A DNA stretch of 8,736 bases from DATDRM01 sp035291705 (lineage in GTDB: Bacteria; Chloroflexota; Anaerolineae; Anaerolineales; UBA4823): contig DATDRM010000030.1 of NCBI GenBank assembly GCA_035291705.1, positions 1-8,736 on the forward strand, written 5' to 3'. The notes under the pieces are model-generated. The model saw nothing but the letters and a program-made list of their open reading frames with translations, ran no database searches and was not told the DNA's origin. Shown here piece after piece: positions 1 to 5,294 of this stretch. The number at the start of each line of letters is the position of its first letter. Position 1 is the first letter of the stretch. The position numbers and the translations under genes are program-made.

Positions 1-155
1 CGCGCCAGGTTCAGACCCAGCAGAATGAGCCCAATGCCCAGCACGCCAATCCCATTTTGCTCGCCAGGCACAAAACCCAGGATGCCGACCCACATAAATC
101 CTGCCCCCCAGGCGATTACTTCGTATCGCTTGTCTAAAGTCTTGCAGTCCTTCAT
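1..155 (-). CDS. small membrane protein, 3' end cut by window edge
   Basis: The reading frame is open from the ATG at 155 to the window edge (51 codons visible). The product starts MKDCKTLDKRYEVIAWGAGF and continues into two hydrophobic stretches, around residues 14-30 (VIAWGAGFMWVGILGFV) and 37-50 (GIGVLGIGLILLGLNL), separated by a short polar PGEQN turn. This suggests a two-helix inner-membrane hairpin protein. The start is chosen because AAGGAG lies six bases upstream of the ATG at 155; in-frame ATGs at 170 and 173 lack such a site. The gene begins 28 bases after the stop of the CMD-family gene on the same strand, so the two are probably co-transcribed. Function is unknown, and the family cannot be named firmly from the N-terminus alone. 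Confidence 0.7.
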   Translation of the reverse strand, partial: MKDCKTLDKRYEVIAWGAGFMWVGILGFVPGEQNGIGVLGIGLILLGLNLA

Positions 156-183
156 CGAAATCTCCTTCATCATGGTTCCTGTG

Positions 184-441
184 TTATGTACACTTACACC
201 CTTCATCGGACGTGCTTGCGGCCAGAGGCACTGCCTGGTTCAGACCTGCCGCAAACTTGTCCATCTTGGAGGCCGCCCCCCGCCTCACCATCGTCCCAAC
301 CCAAATCGCTTCCGCGATTTCTCCCTCGTTGGCCCCGTTTTCCAGGGCCTTTGCCACGTTGGTTCGCAAGCACGGCTGGCAGTTGGCGGCGATGGAGGCT
401 CCCACCGCGATCAATCGCATCATCCGTTCATCGAGTTTCAT
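184..441 (-). CDS. carboxymuconolactone decarboxylase family (AhpD-like) protein
   Basis: This 85-residue protein is a minimal CMD-domain protein. Residues 10-64 carry the typical pattern: a hydrophobic helix (LIAVGASIAAN), the redox pair C21-Q-P-C24, a helix with KALENGANEGEIAEAI, then VGTMVRRGAASKMDKFA. Family members with CxxC usually act as thiol peroxidases or disulfide reductases, or bind small substrates, as homo-oligomers in the cytoplasm. Two oddities are visible. The histidine expected four residues after the second cysteine (CxxCxxxH) is Asn28 here, and the C-terminus ends in an extra cysteine pair, C82-K-C84. The ATG at 441 is preceded by GGAAAGGAG 11 bases upstream. It lies upstream of, and in line with, the small membrane protein gene and is divergent from the methyltransferase. 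The family call is firm; the biochemical role is open. Confidence 0.88.
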   Translation of the reverse strand: MKLDERMMRLIAVGASIAANCQPCLRTNVAKALENGANEGEIAEAIWVGTMVRRGAASKMDKFAAGLNQAVPLAASTSDEGCKCT

Positions 442-537
442 GGTTTATCTATCTCCTTTCCACCCTTATAGACGGAGTTCCGCGCGAAAAGATACACCCC
501 CCATCCCGGAGAAGGGGTAGTGGGATAAAATACACCC
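442..537. promoter_or_regulatory. divergent intergenic promoter region
   Basis: These 96 bases separate two divergent genes and must hold both promoters. On the plus strand TAAAAT at 526-531 is a one-mismatch -10 box only seven bases before the methyltransferase ATG, with no good ribosome-binding site between, so a leaderless transcript is plausible. No clear -35 is seen at the usual distance. On the minus strand TATAAG (RC of 467-472) is a candidate -10 for the CMD gene, also with a poor -35. The octamer ATACACCC occurs twice in direct orientation, at 492-499 and 530-537. Confidence 0.4.
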
Positions 538-1461
538 ATGCCGGAAAGCGATGAATTCTGGGATTTTTACTGGGAAATACGCCTGCAGGAACTGGAGGAC
601 CTGGGTAAAAAGGAAGCTATCCTGGCCACCTCGAAGCTGATCCTCAACCTGGCAGAACAGCCAGAACAACCTGTACGTTTACTCGAATTGGGCTGTGGGG
701 AAGGTCAGATCATCGGCGCGCTGGTCGCGGCCCATGCCCAGGTGCGCTCGATCAATGCCTCGTGTGGGGTAGACTATTCTCATCGTTCGATTGAGAAGTG
801 CCGTCGCACCTATCCGGGAATATCCTTCATCGCAGGCGATTTCACAGATTCCGGCCTGATGGCACGCCTGGGGCAATTTGAGATCGTGCTGCTGGTCAAC
901 GCCCTGCACGAGGTTTTCTCCGCCGGTTGTTCACCGGAGCTCGGGGAGGTGGCTGTCCCTGCAGCCAAACAGCGGGTGGATCAGGCGATTTCCGGCGCAG
1001 TGGAGCGCCTGGCACCGGGGGGCTACCTGGTCCTGTTTGATGGGCTGGAAACTTCCGGGGATATTCAAGAACCGGTGCGTATCCGCTTCCGCCACTGGCA
1101 AGCCCGCCGCCGCTTCGACACCTTCGTCCGCGAGTACCGGCCATTCCGAATTTCTTACCGCGAGGTAGATGGTCCCACCTGTGTGGAATTGTCGTGGCGC
1201 GACTTTACCCGTTACATCACCAAATCGATTTTCCTGGAGAAGGAACTCTGGCAGACTGAACGCCTGGAGAGCTACCAGTACTTCAATGAGGCCGAGTTTC
1301 GAGAGGCTTTTGCTCGCCGGGGGTTAACGATTCGCACGTTGTGCACCCTGACGGTAAACTACGAGAAGTGGCGCAGCGAGGTCGATATCGAAACCCCGGG
1401 GGTTGACTTCCCGCCCGAGCATATCCTGATTCTCGCTCAAACGCCTGGACGATCGGGGTAG
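538..1461 (+). CDS. class I SAM-dependent methyltransferase
   Basis: This 307-residue protein has a Rossmann-type methyltransferase core. Motif I, LLELGCGEGQIIG, is at residues 48-60 and forms the glycine-rich SAM loop. An acidic residue follows at the end of the next strand (GVDYS, D79), then AGDFTD (99-104), and the motif IV region FEIVLLVNALHEV (114-126). The C-terminal half (about 165-307) contains many Arg, Tyr and Phe residues and probably forms a substrate-specific cap. The substrate cannot be told from sequence; the NALHEVF motif IV is of the general small-molecule or natural-product methyltransferase type. The start at 538 is the first ATG after the intergenic region. It has no close Shine-Dalgarno, which fits a leaderless message. 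The gene ends one base before the convergent helicase gene. The fold is certain, the role unknown. Confidence 0.85.
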   Translation: MPESDEFWDFYWEIRLQELEDLGKKEAILATSKLILNLAEQPEQPVRLLELGCGEGQIIGALVAAHAQVRSINASCGVDYSHRSIEKCRRTYPGISFIAGDFTDSGLMARLGQFEIVLLVNALHEVFSAGCSPELGEVAVPAAKQRVDQAISGAVERLAPGGYLVLFDGLETSGDIQEPVRIRFRHWQARRRFDTFVREYRPFRISYREVDGPTCVELSWRDFTRYITKSIFLEKELWQTERLESYQYFNEAEFREAFARRGLTIRTLCTLTVNYEKWRSEVDIETPGVDFPPEHILILAQTPGRSG

Positions 1462-1462
1462 A

Positions 1463-2584
1463 CTACCCAGCCTCATACCCGGCCTGCTTCCGCCGCTCAA
1501 GGGAGCGCCCCAAAAGCCGCTCAATCGTGCGAATCATCGGCAAGTCTTCCTGGGTGACGAGCGAGAGGGCGGTGCCCAGCTTAGCCATCCGGCCAGTGCG
1601 TCCAATCCGGTGGGTGTATGCATCAGCCGTATCCGGCATGTCGTAGTTGATCACGTGGGAGATCTGAGTGACATCGATCCCCCGCGCAGCGATATCCGTG
1701 GCAACCAATACTTTAACCCTACCCCTGCGGAAGTTGTCCATCGCCTCCTGCCGCCGGTTCTGGGATAGGTTGCCTTGCAGCGATGTGGCGGATAACCCGG
1801 CTTTGATCAACTGCTCGGCCAGTTTCTTAGCGCGGTGTTTCGTGCGAGTAAAGACCAGGACCTGGCCGCTACTGGACATGCGAAGGATGTCCAGCAGCAG
1901 TTCAACTTTCCGGGTTTGCTCCACCGGATACACAGCATGGCTGACCGTCTCGACCGGGCGCGAGACGCCCAGGTCGACAGTCACTGGGCGGCGAAGGAAT
2001 TCATTGGCCAGCGAACGAATTTCGGGCGGCATCGTGGCGGAGAACAGCAGAGTCTGGCGCGGAGTAGGCAGTGCAGCGAGAATCCGCCGGATGTCGGGCA
2101 AGAAGCCCATGTCGAACATACGATCGGCTTCGTCCAAAACCAGGACTTCGATACCCTTCAGGTTGACAGCTTGCTGCCCCATCAGGTCAAGCAGGCGACC
2201 CGGGCAGGCCACCGCCATTTCCACACCAGCCCGCAAGCTCTTGATTTGAGGTACGGCGCTGACACCTCCGTAGATCGTCATACTGCGCAGGCCAGTCTGG
2301 CGACCCAGCCCCACAATGGCGGTGTGAGTCTGTTCGGCCAGCTCGCGCGTAGGGGAAAGGATGAGCACGCGCAGCTTGCCGCGCGGCCCCTTCAAGAGGC
2401 GCTGGAGGATGGGCAAGACAAAAGCGGCTGTCTTCCCGGTGCCGGTTTGGGCCAGGCCCAATACGTCGTGCCCTGCTAAGATGGGCGGGATAGTGCGGAG
2501 TTGAATAAGAGTGGGAGTAGAATAACCAGCGGCTGAAATCCCCGCATTAATTTGCGGGTGAAAAGCAAACGAAATAAAACTCAC
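1463..2584 (-). CDS. DEAD-box ATP-dependent RNA helicase (RhlE-like)
   Basis: With a GTG start at 2584 the product is 373 residues and starts (M)SFISFAFHPQINAGISAAGY, like RhlE-type helicases. All core motifs are visible: Q motif GYSTPTLIQ (20-28), motif I AQTGTGKT (45-52), PTRELA (78-83), GG (106-107), DEAD (151-154), SAT (182-184), VFTRTK (244-249), ATDIAARGID (295-304) and HRIGRTGR (325-332). It should unwind or remodel RNA using ATP, in ribosome assembly or cold adaptation by analogy. GTG is preferred over ATGs at 2602 and 2638 because AAAAGGA sits six bases upstream and the protein then begins exactly where homologues do. Motif Ib reads CPGR (127-130) instead of the usual TPGR. The basic C-terminal tail of many RhlE proteins is nearly absent; the protein stops about 40 residues after motif VI. 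It is convergent with the methyltransferase gene. Confidence 0.94.
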   Translation of the reverse strand: MSFISFAFHPQINAGISAAGYSTPTLIQLRTIPPILAGHDVLGLAQTGTGKTAAFVLPILQRLLKGPRGKLRVLILSPTRELAEQTHTAIVGLGRQTGLRSMTIYGGVSAVPQIKSLRAGVEMAVACPGRLLDLMGQQAVNLKGIEVLVLDEADRMFDMGFLPDIRRILAALPTPRQTLLFSATMPPEIRSLANEFLRRPVTVDLGVSRPVETVSHAVYPVEQTRKVELLLDILRMSSSGQVLVFTRTKHRAKKLAEQLIKAGLSATSLQGNLSQNRRQEAMDNFRRGRVKVLVATDIAARGIDVTQISHVINYDMPDTADAYTHRIGRTGRMAKLGTALSLVTQEDLPMIRTIERLLGRSLERRKQAGYEAG

Positions 2585-2681
2585 AAGAGGTCCTTTTGGC
2601 ATCAGATTGAGCCAAGGCGAACCCCAGCTCGTTCGCATCTGTTATGGACTAACTTTATCCATTTACAGACGCAGACACAAG

Positions 2682-2710
2682 AGTATACCACAATAAAATT
2701 AGGTCTTCGA
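2682..2710 (-). promoter_or_regulatory. promoter of the DEAD-box helicase gene
   Basis: On the minus strand TGGTATACT (RC of 2682-2690) is an extended -10: TATACT at 2687-2682 preceded by TGG. Seventeen bases further upstream lies a poor -35 match (TCGAAG, RC of 2705-2710), typical for extended -10 promoters. Transcription would start near 2675 and give a leader of about 90 bases before the GTG at 2584. I see no riboswitch or strong hairpin in that leader. Confidence 0.55.
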
Positions 2711-2726
2711 TTTCCCGTGGGTATAG

Positions 2727-2885
2727 TCACAAACCGACAGCCAAATCCGCGAAGGTGATCGGGGTAGCGGCGGCTCCGGGGTTGCGCAGCAGAAAGCTCG
2801 TGGCATCGGTGGTTTGCAAGGTCAGGTTCTCGCCAATGAACGGCTTGACCAACTGGACGCAGTTCAACTGGCAAAAGTTGAGTCT
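2727..2885 (-). pseudogene. 3' remnant of an unknown gene, possibly DUF5666-like
   Basis: An open frame of 53 codons without a usable start runs between the end of the cysteine-synthase-like gene and the helicase promoter, on the same strand. It reads ...LVKPFIGENLTLQTTDATS followed by FLLRNPGAAATPITFADLAVGL and a TGA. The alternating hydrophobic pattern and the ending 'TFADLAVG' resemble the small beta-rich modules of DUF5666-type proteins, in which a strand of the form 'LTLQT' is followed by 'ADL.VG'. An in-frame TGA at 2886-2888 closes the upstream side. I read it as the left-over end of a lost gene. A chance open frame is the alternative, since no homology search could be run. Confidence 0.35.
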
Positions 2886-2928
2886 TCAGCTTCTCTATCC
2901 CTTCGCAGACCTCAGTTCAGGTACAAAT

Positions 2929-3894
2929 TCATTGCCACAAATCTGTGCTCAGATACTTCAGACCTGAGTCGCTCAGGAGCACCGCGATCGTTTTGCCTGA
3001 GCAAGTGGTTTGAAGCAACTCGACTGCCGCCGCGACGTTTGCCCCTGACGAGAATCCAGCAAAGATTCCCTCCTCCCTTGCCAGACGGCGGGCAATATGT
3101 ATCGCATCATCATCTGTCACCTGGACGTAGCCATCCACATGCTCCTGCTTCAGCAACGACAGATCTGTCATACAATACCCCCCACCTTGAATGCGATGAT
3201 TGGGATTGGTGACCTTCTGACCAGCCAAAATGGCCGCCCCGACCGGTTCGACGATAAAGCATTTGATGGACGGATCATACTCTTTGAAGGCGGCGGCGCA
3301 GCCGGCAAAGGAGCTGGCAGTTCCGAGGAAATCACAGAAAGCGTCGATGCTTCCCCCTGTTTGGCGAAGTATTTCTTGCGCTGTATGTAGATAGTGGGCG
3401 CGGACGCTGCTGGGGAGGCGAAACTGATCGGCTCGGAAGGCTTTCCGTTCCTGTACAATGCGCTGAGTTTCTTGCTCGACCAGTTTCAGATCTTCGCCCG
3501 AGACCTTGCCTGGTGTGGAGTCGGGCATTTGATCGACAAGGACGACCTCTGCTCCCAGGGCCGACATCATGCGGGCTCTTTCCATTGAGTTCCCCCTGGA
3601 CATGACGGCGACAAAAGGGTAGCCTTTAACGGCACAGACAATTGCCAGCCCTGTGCCGGTATTGCCACTCGTCAGTTCGACCACAGTTTGACCGGGCTGA
3701 AGGACGCCTTGGCCCTCGGCATCTTCGATCATCTGGCGTGCATTGCGGTCTTTTTTCGAGAAGCCAGGGTTAAGATATTCAAGTTTAGCGACGATGCGGC
3801 CACCCAGGCCGCGTGCGATCCGACCGAGGTCGACAAGTGGCGTCGCTCCGATAGCGTCCAAAACAGACGGGAGAATTACACTCGAGTATGACAT
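2929..3894 (-). CDS. PLP-dependent cysteine-synthase family protein (divergent)
   Basis: This 321-residue fold-type II PLP enzyme is related to O-acetylserine sulfhydrylase and cystathionine beta-synthase. IGATPLVDL (15-23) is the family N-terminus. NPGFSKKDR (42-50) contains the Schiff-base lysine, K48. TSGNTG (75-80) is the substrate carboxylate loop. QGGGY (236-240), GFSSGAN (280-286) and SDSGLKYLST (308-317) match the end of the PLP pocket. The phosphate-binding loop is unusual: GTASSFAG (191-198) replaces the common GTGGTxxG. The third residue is Ala instead of Gly, and the fourth and fifth, usually Gly-Thr, are both Ser. The active-site Asn loop reads HRIQGGGY rather than the usual GIGAG. 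A beta-replacement reaction making a cysteine-like amino acid is likely, but the nucleophile and substrate may differ from standard CysK. The ATG at 3894 has AAGGAGGG five bases upstream. The gene stands alone. Confidence 0.88.
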   Translation of the reverse strand: MSYSSVILPSVLDAIGATPLVDLGRIARGLGGRIVAKLEYLNPGFSKKDRNARQMIEDAEGQGVLQPGQTVVELTSGNTGTGLAIVCAVKGYPFVAVMSRGNSMERARMMSALGAEVVLVDQMPDSTPGKVSGEDLKLVEQETQRIVQERKAFRADQFRLPSSVRAHYLHTAQEILRQTGGSIDAFCDFLGTASSFAGCAAAFKEYDPSIKCFIVEPVGAAILAGQKVTNPNHRIQGGGYCMTDLSLLKQEHVDGYVQVTDDDAIHIARRLAREEGIFAGFSSGANVAAAVELLQTTCSGKTIAVLLSDSGLKYLSTDLWQ

Positions 3895-3967
3895 CTTACC
3901 CTCCTTCAGTACCCAACGGTCGGTTCTGCAACTTCGGCAGGTAAAGACCCAAGTCGGGAGGACTGAT

Positions 3968-4123
3968 CTAGGTCAGTGCCTGTTTCACTCGTATGGCAAT
4001 CCCGCACAACCGATGAACTGGCTCGTTGGCAAATACAAGGCGCACGTACTTATCGCTATTGGCGCTACCCCAATTGACCATCGGCGTTGCCACGATTTTA
4101 CCTGATTCGAGGCTGTTGCGCTG
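3968..4123 (-). pseudogene. 3' remnant of a PLP-dependent class I/II aminotransferase
   Basis: On the minus strand a 51-codon open stretch ends at TAG (3968-3970) and reads ...LESGKIVATPMVNWGSANSD, then KYVRLVFANEPVHRLCGIAI and RVKQALT. This matches the C-terminal end of class I/II aminotransferases, where a 'VaaTPM..WG' strand is followed by 'yVRlvFaNEPveRL.gi..Rv..AL'. The conserved Arg of 'YVRLVF' is the residue that in intact enzymes binds the substrate carboxylate. The frame is closed upstream by TGA at 4124-4126, and I could not trace the remaining ~330 residues, including the lysine motif, further upstream. It is therefore a truncated, dead gene end. It lies 73 bases upstream of the cysteine-synthase-like gene in the same orientation, so the two may once have been neighbours in an operon. 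Confidence 0.65.
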
Positions 4124-4410
4124 TCAATTCGGGGCTTGTCGCCCTATTCGGAATGTTTGTTTTCAGCACAGTCAACCGGACCCTGGCGAAGAACTGCAAT
4201 GAAAGCACCCATGCAAGCCAGGGCGGCTATGGACGTACGAGTCATGGAGCATTTTCTGCAGAATAGACTGGTGGAACGTATGCCCAGGATTAGGGAAACG
4301 GCGGCACAGGTCATGGCCAGGGCAGCGGGATAATGGCATCGGCGAATCCGCGGCGACGGCGAAATCGCCAGCCTCCTGGTCAAGCTTGATATGTCTTACA
4401 CGCCCAACAG

Positions 4411-4671
4411 CTTCTTAACGGCTTTGATTTGTTCTCTATCGCCACCCAAGCCGATTCGATCCCCAGCGCGCTGCTCTTCTTCGGTGTCGACCTGCAGATC
4501 GTAATGATCCTAAGGATTGCCTGTTCCAAAAGGCCGCAGGCCTGACGAACTCGAGACAAGCAGTGCAGTCAACTGCCCGCTGTGATCATTCCCAAGTTGG
4601 GATACAGTAAAGATCGTTGAGACACCGGTGAAGAGAACGGAATATCCACCAAAGCTTGTTTTTCTGGCGGA
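4411..4671 (-). pseudogene. decayed reading frame directly after the DUF6438 gene
   Basis: Reading on in the same frame past the stop of the DUF6438 gene gives 53 further codons (SARKTSFGGYSVLFTG... to ...GLRPFGTGNP), one TAG at 4510-4512, then 33 more codons ending ...EQRAGDRIGLGGDREQIKAV then KKLLGV and TAA (4411-4413). The last part looks like real protein. 'aGDrI.LgGDreqI.AvkkLL' resembles the end of RCK_C/TrkA-C domains of ion transporters, where a 'GD.l.l.G....i..l..l' pattern is normal. This assignment is weak. The stretch could be the remains of a separate gene with one nonsense mutation, or chance. No start codon or ribosome-binding site was found. Confidence 0.3.
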
Positions 4672-5157
4672 TTATGGCGCTCCGACCCATTGGATTGAAT
4701 TTGTCAGCTCATCAATTTTGGTTTCTAATTCGCACAATGCTTGTGGCGCTTTCACAGGGGACTCGCTCAGACACCCGCCATAATTGCGAACTGTCTTAAA
4801 TTTGCCATCGAGTGTGATGGATGTGATCGTGGTCGGGAGATCTGTGACAGGCGCGATATATTCGTCCTCCATATCGAAGTAATTGGCATTTTCAAAGTCA
4901 TTCACCAATTCTTTCACCTGTTCAGGTGTAAGGACAGCAGTTTGCTTCCCAGTGACCTCTACATATTGTTGTCCCTCATATTCCACTCGCCCATCGCCGT
5001 ATATCGTCAGGGTGTAAACCGGGCAAAACCCAAAACAGACCGTGCGTTCAAGGGTGATAACAGCGCTGGTGTAGTCTCGAGGCGCGGTTGAGCTGCAGGC
5101 GGCCAAGGCCAGACACGCAAGAATAATGATTGTTGCTTTTATACTATGTGATTTCAT
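4672..5157 (-). CDS. DUF6438-type lipoprotein
   Basis: The start at 5157 gives 161 residues with a lipoprotein signal: MKSHSIKAT, hydrophobic core IIILACLALA, and lipobox LAAC with Cys21 as the lipidated residue. The mature part opens VITLERTVCFGFCPVYTLTI (residues 33-52) followed by YGDGRVEYEG, the hallmark of DUF6438, a small exported domain of unknown function with a CxxxCP motif (C41, C45). Two further cysteines, C129 and C142, could pair as disulfides in an exported protein. The ATG at 5157 is chosen over the in-frame start at 5184 because it begins exactly at the signal peptide and has GGAG nine bases upstream. It lies 137 bases downstream of the larger lipoprotein gene on the same strand and may be co-transcribed. 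It should sit on the outer face of the cytoplasmic membrane. Its biochemical role is unknown. Confidence 0.82.
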   Translation of the reverse strand: MKSHSIKATIIILACLALAACSSTAPRDYTSAVITLERTVCFGFCPVYTLTIYGDGRVEYEGQQYVEVTGKQTAVLTPEQVKELVNDFENANYFDMEDEYIAPVTDLPTTITSITLDGKFKTVRNYGGCLSESPVKAPQALCELETKIDELTNSIQWVGAP

Positions 5158-5294
5158 TAGATAAATCTCCAACGCTTCCACCATTCCCTGCGCTGCGTCA
5201 AGGACTGGTCACTCAACTAGATTGCACCAAGGCATCAAGATGCGTGATGTCGGGCGGCGGGTCTCCATCCGCCATCTGCATCGGCGCAGGCGAC
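5158..5294. other. short intergenic gap between the two lipoprotein genes
   Basis: On the minus strand the gap contains a small hairpin just after the upstream stop (GGCGG, eight-base loop, CCGCC) without a T-run, so it is not a convincing terminator. Further down a TTGACG box has no AT-rich -10 at the right distance. No clear promoter for the DUF6438 gene is visible, which favours co-transcription from the promoter near 6620. Confidence 0.3.

Larger units (their letters stand above)
3895..4671. other. long region without an intact gene
   Basis: About 780 bases between the cysteine-synthase-like gene and the DUF6438 lipoprotein carry no complete gene I can support. They contain a clear aminotransferase remnant (3968-4123) and a weaker decayed frame (4411-4671), both described separately, plus a near-palindrome at 3962-3977 (ACTGATCTAGGTCAGT, two mismatched positions), which overlaps the stop of the remnant. 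Frames of 65-79 codons at 4136-4383 on both strands show no recognisable family. The stretch reads as accumulated gene debris. Confidence 0.6.

Noticed and set aside
25..554. Three plus-strand frames opposite the CMD and membrane protein genes
   Set aside because: They lie antisense to a gene with clear CMD-family motifs and good ribosome-binding sites; their Pro/Arg/Ser-rich translations match no family.
1668..2479. Plus-strand frames of 193 and 214 codons inside the helicase region
   Set aside because: All DEAD-box motifs are on the minus strand in order; the plus frames are antisense shadows in GC-rich coding DNA.
2602..2874. Minus-strand frame of 90 codons upstream of the helicase
   Set aside because: It runs through the helicase leader and promoter, needs a TTG start without ribosome-binding site, and its composition is not protein-like; another frame of the same strand gives the better remnant call.
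4136..4383. Overlapping frames of 65 and 79 codons on opposite strands
   Set aside because: Neither has a clear ribosome-binding site or recognisable motif; they lie in a debris region, so no gene was called.
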